Assembly (NCBI GenBank): GCA_023140635.1
Contig: JAGLLG010000007.1
Coordinates: forward strand, 1-32,095
Reading direction: 5' to 3'
DNA length: 32,095 bases
Source of the DNA: Candidatus Pacearchaeota archaeon
GTDB taxonomy: Archaea; Nanobdellota; Nanobdellia; Pacearchaeales; GW2011-AR1
Under the pieces are notes generated by a model. That model saw nothing but the letters and a program-made list of their open reading frames with translations, did not search any database and was not told the DNA's origin. Position numbers and translations under genes: made by a program. This document shows, piece by piece, positions 13,203-20,507 of this stretch (positions within the stretch are counted from its first letter, which is position 1; every line of letters begins with the position of its first letter).

Positions 13203-13904
13203 ATGACAATGAAGAAAATTTTTGAGGGTGTTTTTGATGAAGAAGTTCATACGAATTTTTTAAAGTTTGGCCGGGGAGATCATAAGAATAAATATTTAAT
13301 TGAAGGAAAGAGGCAAGCGAAAAAATGGGCGATTAAAGCTGGTGCGGAGTACGCAAATTTTTTGGTGCGGAGATGTTTAGAAAAGATTAATGGATCTGTT
13401 AATATTAAGGGGGTTATAGTTTCTACCTCAGACCTAAGAAATGAAATTGATTTTGAGATTAAAAAGGTCAGTAATTTCCAAGGTGTTCGAAAACATATAA
13501 TAGACACTGAAATTAAATCTTCTCAGATTTTGGATTTAATGGTTAAGTATCCTAGAGTTTTTTTTGCGTTGAGTTTTAAGGGAGATGGTTTTGTCTTAAA
13601 AATAAAACCAAAAGGCCCTAAAACTGAGAAGAAAGGAAAAGATGGTGAAGCACCAGTTGTAGATTTTTGTTCTTTAAAAACAGAGAATAAGGAGATTATT
13701 AAAGAATTATTTTTTAGCGTTGGTGATTTTCAAGAGGTTTATATTAATCATACAATTAATATTACAGACATCATATATCCTACAAATGTAGAAAACCTAA
13801 AACCCACAGAAATCAGAGAATTAGCGAAGAAAAAGGGAATTCTTATTAGAAACGTTAATGCTGATGGAATTGAAAAGACGAGTGAAGCTGAATTTGTGGT
13901 TTAG
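13203..13904 (+). CDS. Unknown 233-aa soluble protein
   Basis: I do not recognise this protein. It is a soluble alpha/beta protein without TM segments. The N-terminal half has basic helices (GKRQAKKWAIKAGAEYANFLVRRC). The centre has strand-like segments (RVFFALSFKGDGFVLKIKPKGP) and a lysine-rich loop, and the C-terminal 50 residues include LKPTEIRELAKKKGILIRN, a helix typical of SAP-like or other small nucleic-acid-binding motifs. The basic patches suggest RNA or DNA contact; that is an inference only. The gene is leaderless. It ends 34 nt before the SPFH-tail-like gene, which has its own TATA box. Confidence 0.6.
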   Translation: MTMKKIFEGVFDEEVHTNFLKFGRGDHKNKYLIEGKRQAKKWAIKAGAEYANFLVRRCLEKINGSVNIKGVIVSTSDLRNEIDFEIKKVSNFQGVRKHIIDTEIKSSQILDLMVKYPRVFFALSFKGDGFVLKIKPKGPKTEKKGKDGEAPVVDFCSLKTENKEIIKELFFSVGDFQEVYINHTINITDIIYPTNVENLKPTEIRELAKKKGILIRNVNADGIEKTSEAEFVV

Positions 13905-13909
13905 GAAGA

Positions 13910-13917
13910 TTTAAATA
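13910..13917 (+). promoter_or_regulatory. TATA box of the SPFH-tail-like gene
   Basis: TTTAAATA centred 25.5 nt before the ATG at 13939. Confidence 0.6.
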
Positions 13918-13938
13918 AGAGAACCAATTAAATCATAT

Positions 13939-14310
13939 ATGAGAATTGATTGGGTTGCCGTCGGAGGAATTATTATTGTTACTCTTCTTTTAGGTGCTGT
14001 CCTTTGGGGAGTTCCAAATTATAAAGTTTATTCTAGAGAGTTAAATGGAAAGGCACAACTAAAAGAGGCTGAGTGGAACAGGCAGATTGCGATTCAGGAA
14101 GCGGAGGCATTAAAAGAATCGGCAAAATTAAAAGCCGAAGCGGAGGTTACGAGGGCAAAAGGAATTGCAGAGGCCAATGAAATTATTTCTAAAAGTTTGA
14201 CTAAAGAATATATTCAGTATAAGTTTGTTGAGGGATTGAACGATGGAAATACTGAAGTGATATACGTACCAACAGAAGCTAATCTACCAATTTTAGAAGC
14301 ACGAGGTTGA
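13939..14310 (+). CDS. Short SPFH/band-7 tail-like membrane protein (123 aa)
   Basis: An N-terminal TM helix at about residues 6-27 is followed by an Ala/Glu/Lys-rich coiled coil (about 35-85, AEALKESAKLKAEAEVTRAKG). The C-terminus is EYIQYKFVEGLNDGNTEVIYVPTEANLPIL. These last two parts match the end of stomatin/prohibitin-type proteins, but the globular SPFH (band 7) domain that normally lies between TM and coiled coil is missing. The promoter fits the ATG exactly, so this looks like a genuine short gene, not a broken one. It could oligomerise with, or replace, full-length SPFH proteins as a membrane scaffold. Confidence 0.7.
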   Translation: MRIDWVAVGGIIIVTLLLGAVLWGVPNYKVYSRELNGKAQLKEAEWNRQIAIQEAEALKESAKLKAEAEVTRAKGIAEANEIISKSLTKEYIQYKFVEGLNDGNTEVIYVPTEANLPILEARG

Positions 14311-14312
14311 GT

Positions 14313-14561
14313 TCAAATTTTGAACCAATCCAATTTATCCAACTTATCCAACTTCTTAATCTGACATTCAGCTTTCTGTGCATCAGATCTATCAACACAT
14401 TCTCGAGCCCGTAATAGTTTCTTAAATTTTTTACGACAAACATATTTGCTACCTTTCCCTTCGGCATGGGTTTTCATTCGTTTATCAATATCATTTGTAA
14501 CACCAGTATAAAAAGAACCGTCTTGACATTCGAGAATATATACAAACCAAGACTTTTTCAT
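14313..14561 (-). CDS. GIY-YIG nuclease-domain protein (UPF0213 type, 82 aa)
   Basis: A single-domain GIY-YIG endonuclease-like protein of the YhbQ/UPF0213 class. Residues VYI at 7-9 and YTG at 18-20 stand for the two name motifs. The catalytic Arg is R28 (DKRMKTH), with H32 and the metal-binding Glu E65 (KAECQIKKL), so all active-site positions are filled. The C-terminus has a short repeat, LDKLDKLD. Members are thought to act in DNA repair or mobile DNA; the substrate is unknown. The start overlaps the stop of the zinc-protein gene (ATG at 14561, TGA at 14560-14558), so the two are coupled. Confidence 0.88.
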   Translation of the reverse strand: MKKSWFVYILECQDGSFYTGVTNDIDKRMKTHAEGKGSKYVCRKKFKKLLRARECVDRSDAQKAECQIKKLDKLDKLDWFKI

Positions 14562-15211
14562 TGATTATCCAATCCCTTTCGTTTGGCACAAGCTGAGCAA
14601 ATCAGGGCCGTGTCTTTTAACGACATATAATATCGATTACCTTCTTCCAAAATATCATTAAACTTCCCCCATCCTTCTTCGATTGTCAGTTTTCCCGAGA
14701 CAACCTTCCCAGGGACCATCGACGCCCTCTCCAAAATATCCGTCCTCTTTCGAAACATATTATAATGATAAAGATTCGGCTTCGCTGTCTTCGAAATCTT
14801 TTTCCCGCAAAGTTTACAACTGTTTTGAGTCATAAGGAGTTCCTGTTCTCGAATCGCCCACTGAAGCTGAAAGTCCGCATCCTGAATAAGATGCTTATAA
14901 TTCCCTATCCCCCCAAGCCGTCGAAAAGTTAATGTAATTTCTTCATTAGAATTATCCTTATTTTTTACAATGATCTCTCCGATCTTTTTACTATATCTCC
15001 AAATCGGATATTTCTTTCCATCCCCTGGCGTTGTTGAAGGCTTGCCAATTCTATAACCTCTTGATCCAGCTTTGATTTTCCCGATAGTCACCTCTTTCTT
15101 CCGAATAACACCCCTTACTTTTTTTTCGGTCGCTTTTCTCTCTACTGTTTTTTCTTTCTTAGAAATATATCCTTCTTCCCCCGGAAGAAAGCTAGGAGTT
15201 TTTATGGCCAT
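14558..15211 (-). CDS. Unknown zinc-binding protein (217 aa), partner of the GIY-YIG nuclease
   Basis: I do not recognise the family. The first 50 residues are highly basic (KKEKTVERKATEKKVRG). The middle is beta-rich (KYPIWRYSKKIGEIIVKN and EITLTFRRLGG). The C-terminal third has two separated zinc knuckles, CKLC (132-135) and CSAC (205-208), which could close one zinc site around a helical insert. Together with the basic tail this suggests nucleic-acid binding. The start is the ATG at 15211, with a TATA box (15233-15240) exactly 25.5 nt away; the longer frame would need a TTG at 15223. Its stop overlaps the GIY-YIG start, so the two probably act together. Confidence 0.65.
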   Translation of the reverse strand: MAIKTPSFLPGEEGYISKKEKTVERKATEKKVRGVIRKKEVTIGKIKAGSRGYRIGKPSTTPGDGKKYPIWRYSKKIGEIIVKNKDNSNEEITLTFRRLGGIGNYKHLIQDADFQLQWAIREQELLMTQNSCKLCGKKISKTAKPNLYHYNMFRKRTDILERASMVPGKVVSGKLTIEEGWGKFNDILEEGNRYYMSLKDTALICSACAKRKGLDNQ

Positions 15212-15232
15212 AAGAGGATACAACGAAATTAG

Positions 15233-15240
15233 TTTATTAA
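15233..15240 (-). promoter_or_regulatory. TATA box of the zinc protein-GIY-YIG operon
   Basis: TTTATTAA on the plus strand, centred 25.5 nt from the ATG at 15211. It decides the start. Confidence 0.6.
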
Positions 15241-15257
15241 AGTTATTGTAGAAATGA

Positions 15258-15265
15258 TTTTATAG
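15258..15265 (+). promoter_or_regulatory. TATA box of the 15286 gene
   Basis: TTTTATAG centred 24.5 nt before the ATG at 15286. Confidence 0.5.
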
Positions 15266-15285
15266 GTTAAAGTGTTTAATATATC

Positions 15286-15663
15286 ATGAAAGAAAGAAGC
15301 ACATGGAAAAAGGAGAGTGCAAGAGACTTAATCTCGTTAGGAGGTATCCCGTTTTTTCTTTTAGTTCTCGCAAGAGTCTACTTACTTAACATCCCAGAAT
15401 ACTTTAATCAGTTCGTTTTTTCAGGAACGATATTTCTAATATTATTTTTTATCTTTAAATTAAACTTATATTCTGGGATGGGGTTCATTGTATTAATTTT
15501 CACCTCACTATTTTATTCTGAAATGACATTCTTTATATTTGGATTAATAGCCTATATTTTAGTTATCGCTTCTCTTCTTTATTTAAAGCATGACACGAAA
15601 AAAGTTTTCCTAGGAATTTTAGCCGGGATGGTTGGAGTTGCCACAGGATATTTACTGGCATAA
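15286..15663 (+). CDS. Unknown four-TM membrane protein (125 aa)
   Basis: I do not recognise this protein. A basic, charged N-terminus (MKERSTWKKESARD) is followed by about four hydrophobic helices near residues 18-34, 43-60, 63-95 (long, may be two) and 105-124. Only one short charged loop, KHDTKK, occurs before the last helix. There is no motif that points to transport or catalysis. The gene is leaderless. Its stop codon is followed at once by the TATA box of the L3 operon, so upstream transcription may pass into the ribosomal operon. Confidence 0.6.
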   Translation: MKERSTWKKESARDLISLGGIPFFLLVLARVYLLNIPEYFNQFVFSGTIFLILFFIFKLNLYSGMGFIVLIFTSLFYSEMTFFIFGLIAYILVIASLLYLKHDTKKVFLGILAGMVGVATGYLLA

Positions 15664-15665
15664 GC

Positions 15666-15673
15666 TTTAAATA
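15666..15673 (+). promoter_or_regulatory. TATA box of the L3-L15 ribosomal operon
   Basis: TTTAAATA centred at 15669.5. The usual spacing puts the transcript start at A15695, 116 nt upstream of the L3 ATG. Confidence 0.6.
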
Positions 15674-15694
15674 CCTTAATTTCTGAATAATTTT

Positions 15695-15810
15695 ATGATT
15701 CCATCCAAAACTTAAATGTTTGGATGATGAGAATTTTGTGATTGGTTGATCACGATAAACGGCAAGTGCTATTGTTGTATATCAGATAGTTAGAGCTATC
15801 AGGAAATACT
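15695..15810 (+). promoter_or_regulatory. Structured 116-nt leader of the L3-L15 operon
   Basis: Three hairpins follow one another. P1 is CATCCAAA (15702-15709) with TTTGGATG (15719-15726). P2 is TTGTGAT (15736-15742) with ATCACGA (15749-15755), seven pairs including one U-G, loop TGGTTG. P3 is GATAG (15785-15789) with CTATC (15796-15800), loop TTAGAG. An AGG (15801-15803) just after P3 may be a weak ribosome-binding site. The stretch between P2 and P3 has no stem that I can see. It is a candidate ribosomal-protein autoregulation element; which protein would bind is unknown. Confidence 0.5.
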
Positions 15811-16755
15811 ATGACAGATAACAACGGAATAAGAAGCGGAAGTTTACAATTTTACCCGAGAGTTCGGGCTAAAAAAGTTATACCTAGTGTAAACTGGAAA
15901 CCTGTTTCTAAGGAAGGTATAGGGATCATGGGTTTTATAGGATATAAGGTAGGGATGATTTCTGTTTGGGCAAAAGATAATACTGAAAGTTCTTTAACGA
16001 AGAACAAGGCAATTGCTATCCCTGCAACGATCGTTGAATGTCCCTCAATGAAGATTTATTCAGTTAGATTCTATAAAAATGGAAAGGTAATGAAAGACGT
16101 TGTAATTTCAAATGATAAAGATTTAAAGAAAAGTGTAAAGGTTTCTAAGAAACTTGGAAATTTGGAAAATGTGGAAGGTTATGATGATATTAGGATTATT
16201 CTATATTCTAGCGTGAAGAAAACTAGTGTTGATAAAAATAAAACTGACTTAATTGAGGTTGGTGTCTCAGGTTCTATAGAAGAGAAATTGAATTTTATTA
16301 AAGAGAAAATCGGAAAAGAAATTTCTATTGGGGAGGTCTTTAGTGAAGGCTTGGTTGATATTCGAGCAGTTACAAAAGGCTATGGAACTCAAGGTCCTAT
16401 GAAAAGATTTGGTATTGCTCTGAAATCTCAGAAATCTGAGAAGGGACGAAGAAGACCAGGTTCTTTAGCACCCTGGCATCCTTCAAGAGTTACTTTTAGA
16501 GCACCTCAAGCAGGACAGACAGGATACCATAATAGAATTACATATAACAATTTGATTTTAAGTGTAGGGAAAATCAGCGAGAAAGATATTAATAAGAAGA
16601 GTGGATTTGATCATTACGGAGTTATTAAGACAGATTATTTAATTTTAAAAGGTTCAATTCCAGGTCCGAAGAAAAGAGGACTTATGATTACTACTGCAAT
16701 TCGACCAACTAGATATGTGGCTAAGAAAAAATTTGAGGTTATTGAATTACGATGA
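15811..16755 (+). CDS. rpl3: Ribosomal protein L3 (uL3)
   Basis: Early-assembling large-subunit protein whose long loop reaches the peptidyl-transferase centre. The archaeal signature stretch RRPGSLAPWHPSRV followed by GQTGYHNR lies at about residues 210-240; the Trp of the W-finger is near 221. At 314 aa it is slightly shorter than most archaeal homologues. It is the first gene of a 22-gene r-protein operon. Its stop overlaps the L4 start (ATGA at 16752). The long leader before it makes it the likely point of operon-wide translational control. Confidence 0.97.
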   Translation: MTDNNGIRSGSLQFYPRVRAKKVIPSVNWKPVSKEGIGIMGFIGYKVGMISVWAKDNTESSLTKNKAIAIPATIVECPSMKIYSVRFYKNGKVMKDVVISNDKDLKKSVKVSKKLGNLENVEGYDDIRIILYSSVKKTSVDKNKTDLIEVGVSGSIEEKLNFIKEKIGKEISIGEVFSEGLVDIRAVTKGYGTQGPMKRFGIALKSQKSEKGRRRPGSLAPWHPSRVTFRAPQAGQTGYHNRITYNNLILSVGKISEKDINKKSGFDHYGVIKTDYLILKGSIPGPKKRGLMITTAIRPTRYVAKKKFEVIELR

Positions 16756-17537
16756 AAACAAAACTATTCGACAAAACAGGAAAGGAGAAAGGTTCTATAG
16801 ATTTACCAAAGAATTTTTCAGTTAGAATCCGAGAAGATATTTTATCGAGGGTGTTTGAAGCACAGAGAGGAATTTATACTCAGGCTTATGGTGCTAAGGA
16901 AGGTGCAGGTGCTCAATATTCTGCTTCAGGAATTATCAAAAAGAAGAGGCATGATTGGAAAGCTTCTTACGGTAAAGGTATTTCTCGAGTTCCTCGGAAG
17001 GTTATGTCGAGGCATGGTGCGAGCTTTAACTGGATTGGTGCAACGGTTTCAAATACTCGTGGTGGACGAAGACCTCATGCCCCTAGAAGCGAAAAGAATC
17101 CATTTAAAAAAGTCAATAAGAAGGAGCTTTTGATTGCATTTAATTCTGCATTAGCAGGCACTATCAACGCCAAGTTTTTGGAAAAAAAGTATGGACAAAA
17201 AGTTGAATCTGGGTTTGTCTTCAATGACGAAATCTTAAAGATCAAAACTAAAGATTTTATTGCATGCATGAAAAGTGTTTTTGGCGATGCTTTTAGTTAT
17301 GTTCTGAAGCACAAGTCTATTCGGGCAGGTATTGGAAAAATGAGGGGTAGAAAATATAAATCTAATGCAGGATTATTATTTGTTATTGGAAACGATGAGA
17401 AAATGAAACAAAAAGGTATTGAGATTGTGAATATGAAGGATTTAACGATTAAGGATTTATCTCCAAATGGAGAGCCGGGAAGGTTAGTTTGTTATACTGA
17501 AAAAGCTATTAGTGAAATTGGGGGAAGGTTCAAATGA
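16752..17537 (+). CDS. rpl4: Ribosomal protein L4 (uL4, L4e type)
   Basis: Large-subunit protein whose internal extension lines the narrow part of the exit tunnel. The tunnel loop is seen at about residues 55-115 (QYSASGIIKKKRHDW, then RHGASFNWIGATVSNTRGGRRPHAP). The globular part holds RAGIGKMRGRKYKS and the C-terminal AISEIGGRF. The length of 261 aa fits archaeal L4. In bacteria L4 represses its own operon through a leader hairpin, so L4 is one candidate regulator of the L3 leader here; no direct evidence is seen. A purine-rich GGGGGAAGG before its stop can serve the next start, which overlaps by 4 nt. Confidence 0.96.
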   Translation: MKTKLFDKTGKEKGSIDLPKNFSVRIREDILSRVFEAQRGIYTQAYGAKEGAGAQYSASGIIKKKRHDWKASYGKGISRVPRKVMSRHGASFNWIGATVSNTRGGRRPHAPRSEKNPFKKVNKKELLIAFNSALAGTINAKFLEKKYGQKVESGFVFNDEILKIKTKDFIACMKSVFGDAFSYVLKHKSIRAGIGKMRGRKYKSNAGLLFVIGNDEKMKQKGIEIVNMKDLTIKDLSPNGEPGRLVCYTEKAISEIGGRFK

Positions 17538-17731
17538 GGGAAGTAATGGGATTAGTTGAAGGGACTAGGGAATATCTTGCATCAGTGAGATTCCATGGTG
17601 AAAGGTTTGAAGGGACAAGAAAGTTTAGCTACTATGGACTCTGTGCATTAGCTTACCCTGTCACTGCAATAGTCGGTACTGGAGAATTTATTCTAAGTAG
17701 ATTAAAATCTGGAGGATTAGAGAGAAAATGA
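17534..17731 (+). CDS. Unrecognised 65-aa membrane microprotein inside the ribosomal operon
   Basis: A new-looking gene between L4 and L23, where archaeal operons normally have nothing. ATGA overlaps on both sides (with the L4 stop at 17534 and with the L23 start at 17728), and a GGGGGAAGG ribosome-binding site ends 5 nt before its ATG, so translation is very likely. The N-terminal half is charged (VEGTREYLASVRFHGERFEGTRKF). One hydrophobic helix lies at about residues 34-56 (YGLCALAYPVTAIVGTGEFIL), followed by a basic tail (SRLKSGGLERK). I find no similarity to any r-protein. It might link ribosome production to the membrane, but the function is unknown. Confidence 0.75.
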   Translation: MREVMGLVEGTREYLASVRFHGERFEGTRKFSYYGLCALAYPVTAIVGTGEFILSRLKSGGLERK

Positions 17732-17982
17732 AAACAATAATTTTAGAAAAAATTAAGTCAACAGAAAAAATAGTTAGGCAGATTGAATCGGACAATATTT
17801 TAGTTTTCGTTGTAGACAGAGCTGTTACGAAGGCGGAGATTAAGAAAGAAGTAGAAACACTTTTCGATGTGAAAGTTACAAAGGTAAGAACACACACAAT
17901 GAAAAACAAGAAATTAGCTTATGTTAAATTAAACGCAGACTATCCTGCAGTGGATGTCGCGACTAAATTGGGGATGATGTAA
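17728..17982 (+). CDS. rpl23: Ribosomal protein L23 (uL23)
   Basis: Large-subunit protein beside the tunnel exit that forms the docking site for SRP and the Sec translocon. The compact alpha/beta fold is visible: IILEKIKSTEKIVRQIE, VFVVDRAVTKAEIKKEVETLFDVKVTKVRT and KKLAYVKLNADYPAVDVATKLGMM. The length of 84 aa is typical for archaea. The start overlaps the stop of the membrane microprotein gene, so the tunnel-exit protein is translationally coupled to a predicted membrane peptide. Confidence 0.95.
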   Translation: MKTIILEKIKSTEKIVRQIESDNILVFVVDRAVTKAEIKKEVETLFDVKVTKVRTHTMKNKKLAYVKLNADYPAVDVATKLGMM

Positions 17983-17986
17983 TAAG

Positions 17987-18685
17987 ATGGGAAAAAGAAT
18001 TATTCAACAGCGTAGAGGAAGAGGCGGACATACTTACAGAGTTAGACAAAAAGCCGGGACTGTTAAACCAGGCTACCTTAGTGATATGAGTGGAGAATTT
18101 AAAGTTGTTAAATTAACTGCATCTCCAGGACATTCTATTCCAATTGCAAAACTCATGAATAAAGAAGGAAAGATCTTTGAAAATTTCGCCACGAACTTGT
18201 TATATGTGGGTCAGAATATTAAGATTGGTGGAAACAAACCAGGAGATATTGCAAGAATTGGAGATTTGAAAAATGGAGTTGAAATCTTTAATATTGAACA
18301 CAATTTTAAAGATGGTGGAAAATTTGTTAGAACTGGAGGAAATGCAGCGACGATTATGAATAAAGTAGGTAATATTGTTAAGGTTAGAATGCCGTCAAAA
18401 AAGGAAAAGAAATTTGACGTTAATTGTAGAGCAACTATCGGACGAGCTGCAGGTGATGGTAAAACTGATAAACCGATTTTAAAGGCAGGTAAAAAATTTT
18501 ATATAATGAAGTCCAAATCAAAATTATGGCCGAGAGTATCTGCGGTTAAGATGAATGCAATTGATCATCCATTCGGAAGTGGTCGAGGTAAAAGAGTAAA
18601 GAGTAAGATTGCTAAACGAAATGCGTCACCAGGTAAGAAGGTTGGTTTATTGAGGCCGAGCAGAACAGGGAGGAAGAAAAGATAA
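17987..18685 (+). CDS. rpl2: Ribosomal protein L2 (uL2)
   Basis: Core large-subunit protein needed for subunit joining and peptidyl transfer. It has the OB-fold and SH3-like halves, with IGRAAGDGKTDKPILKAGKKF in the second. The functionally important His is H194 in the motif DHPFGSG, equivalent to E. coli His229; most family members read HPxGGG, so the Ser is a small variation. The N-terminus RIIQQRRGRGGHTYRV is typical for archaea. The length of 232 aa is close to the usual 238-240. It starts 4 nt after the L23 stop. Confidence 0.97.
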   Translation: MGKRIIQQRRGRGGHTYRVRQKAGTVKPGYLSDMSGEFKVVKLTASPGHSIPIAKLMNKEGKIFENFATNLLYVGQNIKIGGNKPGDIARIGDLKNGVEIFNIEHNFKDGGKFVRTGGNAATIMNKVGNIVKVRMPSKKEKKFDVNCRATIGRAAGDGKTDKPILKAGKKFYIMKSKSKLWPRVSAVKMNAIDHPFGSGRGKRVKSKIAKRNASPGKKVGLLRPSRTGRKKR

Positions 18686-18686
18686 A

Positions 18687-19091
18687 ATGGCAGGAATATT
18701 AGTAAAGAAAAATAAGGATAGATTTTACCGAGGGAAGAATGTTGTGGAACTTAAAACCTTCAATACTCGAGAGTTCGCTAAATTAGTTAAGGCACGGGCT
18801 AGAAGATCTCTTTTAAGAAACTATGATGTCATAGAAGCATTCGTTAAGAGATGTGAAGAAAAGACTGCAAAAGATAAGGCTATTAAGACCCATAATAGGG
18901 CGTTAGTCATTGTTCCTCAATTGATTGGCAAAACTATTGGAATCTATAACGGAAAAGAATTCATTAAGGTTATAATTACTGAGGAGATGTTAGGTCACCG
19001 ATTAGGGGAGTTTTCATTAACAAGAAAAATAGCTAAACATACAAAGGTAGGTGTTGGGGCAACTAAGTCTACAACCTCTCAGGCAAAATAA
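18687..19091 (+). CDS. rps19: Ribosomal protein S19 (uS19)
   Basis: Small-subunit head protein near the A site and the bridge to the large subunit. The N-terminal archaeal extension (KNKDRFYRGKNVVELKTFNTREFAKLVKARARRSLLR) is followed by the core with LVIVPQLIGKTIGIYNGKEF and the signature GHRLGEFSLTRK. The length of 134 aa is typical. It begins one base after the L2 stop. Confidence 0.95.
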   Translation: MAGILVKKNKDRFYRGKNVVELKTFNTREFAKLVKARARRSLLRNYDVIEAFVKRCEEKTAKDKAIKTHNRALVIVPQLIGKTIGIYNGKEFIKVIITEEMLGHRLGEFSLTRKIAKHTKVGVGATKSTTSQAK

Positions 19092-19092
19092 A

Positions 19093-19632
19093 ATGGAAGT
19101 AAAAGAAACTAAAAAACAACTAGCAAAAACCACCGAAGAATCAAAGATAGAAAAATCTTCAGAAGTTAAAGAAGAAGTGAAGACTGAGGAAAAAGTTGAA
19201 AAGAAAAAAGTGGTAGAGGTTAAAGAAATAGTAAAGAAGGATGTTGCAGTTGCTAACGGTTTTTCTTTAAGGATATCTCCTAAGCAGTCAGTCTATATTT
19301 GTAAAGCCATTCGTGGAAAGACTCCTGAAATGGCGATTATGAGACTTAATGAAGTTATCAACGAGAAGCGAGCGATTCCTATGGCTGGATTAGAAGTAGG
19401 ACATAGAAAAGGAAAAGGTCTTGCTGGAGGCAGATTTCCAAAAAATGCATGTAAAGCAATAATCGAAATTGTGAAACAAGCCGGTGCTAATGCTATCGTT
19501 GCTGGTATCGAGGATCCTGTGATTACAATAGTTAAGTCAGACAGAGCTTCAGCACCATATCGAAGGGCTGGACGGAGAGCTAAAAGAACACATATCCATG
19601 TTGAGATAAGAAACAGGGAGGCGAAAAAATAA
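19093..19632 (+). CDS. rpl22: Ribosomal protein L22 (uL22) with charged N-terminal extension
   Basis: Large-subunit protein whose beta-hairpin lines the exit tunnel near L4. The core runs from about residue 55 (FSLRISPKQSVYICKAIRGKT), and the tunnel hairpin is RASAPYRRAGRRAKRTHIHVEI. Before it lie about 50 residues of almost only Lys, Glu, Val and Thr, absent from most L22 proteins. The start is the ATG at 19093, two nt after the S19 stop; a longer frame from about 19051 would use a non-ATG start inside S19. With this start it has 179 aa. Confidence 0.94.
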   Translation: MEVKETKKQLAKTTEESKIEKSSEVKEEVKTEEKVEKKKVVEVKEIVKKDVAVANGFSLRISPKQSVYICKAIRGKTPEMAIMRLNEVINEKRAIPMAGLEVGHRKGKGLAGGRFPKNACKAIIEIVKQAGANAIVAGIEDPVITIVKSDRASAPYRRAGRRAKRTHIHVEIRNREAKK

Positions 19633-20318
19633 TGGAAGAAAAGAAGTTTGTAGAAGTTAGGAAAGATGAATATAATATTAAGCAGTTCGTAAAGAGGATG
19701 TTTGGAAAAGGAAAAATTTCAAAAGTTAGAATTGAATATACTCCTGTTGGTGAGAAGATTGTAGTCTCGACACATAAACCAGGATGGATTATCGGTAGAC
19801 GTGGAGAAAAAATCAATGAGTTAACAGGAATTTTAAAGAAGAAGTTTAAGATGGAGAATCCACATGTTGATATTGACGAAATTATGCATCCAGAATTTGA
19901 CGCTCAGTTAGTTGCCGACGATATTGCCCTTACACTAGAGAGATTTGGTGCAATGAAATATAAGGCATCAAGTTATCGAGCTCTTGGTAAAATTAAAAAT
20001 TCTGGAGCTTTAGGGGCAGAGTTAAGAGTTTCTGGAAAGCTACCTAGCGATAGGGCAAGATCCTGGAGATTCGCATTCGGTTATTTGAAAAAGACTGGAG
20101 ATGCTGCAAACGTCGTCGATAGAGCAGAGTCAGTTGCTCAGACCAAGCAAGGAATCGTAGGAATCAAAGTTGCAATATTAGCACCAGGAGTTAAAGTTTG
20201 TGACCAGATTAGCGTAGATGAAGACTTTATGAATGAGGTTAAAAAGAACGCGACTTTTGAAGAAGTTGAAGAAACCGTTAAGAAAATTAAAAAGAAAAGG
20301 AAGGTAACTAAAAAATAA
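19632..20318 (+). CDS. rps3: Ribosomal protein S3 (uS3)
   Basis: Small-subunit protein at the mRNA entry tunnel with helicase-like activity. The type II KH domain is at about residues 38-110, with the GxxG loop in KPGWIIGRRGEKINELTG. The C-terminal domain has LGAELRVSGKLPSDRARSWRF and KVAILAPGVKVCDQI. The tail is Lys-rich. The length of 228 aa is usual. The start overlaps the L22 stop by one base (TAATG). Confidence 0.96.
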   Translation: MEEKKFVEVRKDEYNIKQFVKRMFGKGKISKVRIEYTPVGEKIVVSTHKPGWIIGRRGEKINELTGILKKKFKMENPHVDIDEIMHPEFDAQLVADDIALTLERFGAMKYKASSYRALGKIKNSGALGAELRVSGKLPSDRARSWRFAFGYLKKTGDAANVVDRAESVAQTKQGIVGIKVAILAPGVKVCDQISVDEDFMNEVKKNATFEEVEETVKKIKKKRKVTKK

Positions 20319-20506
20319 TGGCAGAACAAACAACTACTAAGAAAAGTGGCGTCGAGAATAAAAAGATTCCTGCAAGTACAAATAAAAAAATTATAGATTT
20401 GAAGATTGAACTTTTGAAAAATCCTACGAAAAGAGGAAGGATTAAAAAGGAAATTGCGAGGTTGTTAACAATGGAAAATTTAACTAAATCGGAGAAAAAA
20501 TTGTAA
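20318..20506 (+). CDS. rpl29: Ribosomal protein L29 (uL29)
   Basis: Two-helix protein at the tunnel exit, neighbour of L23. The helical hairpin is IIDLKIELLKNPTKRGRIKKEIARLLTME, with the family's usual 'ELLK...IKKEIARLLT' layout. A loose 22-residue N-terminus rich in Thr and Lys precedes it. The length of 62 aa fits. The start overlaps the S3 stop (TAATG), and the next gene begins one base after its own stop. Confidence 0.9.
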   Translation: MAEQTTTKKSGVENKKIPASTNKKIIDLKIELLKNPTKRGRIKKEIARLLTMENLTKSEKKL

Positions 20507-20507
20507 A

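Noticed and set aside
19051..19092. Longer L22 frame from 19051 (and similar longer frames for S14 at 23193 and L6 at 23788)
   Set aside because: They need non-ATG starts inside the preceding gene, while an ATG just at the gene junction is available.
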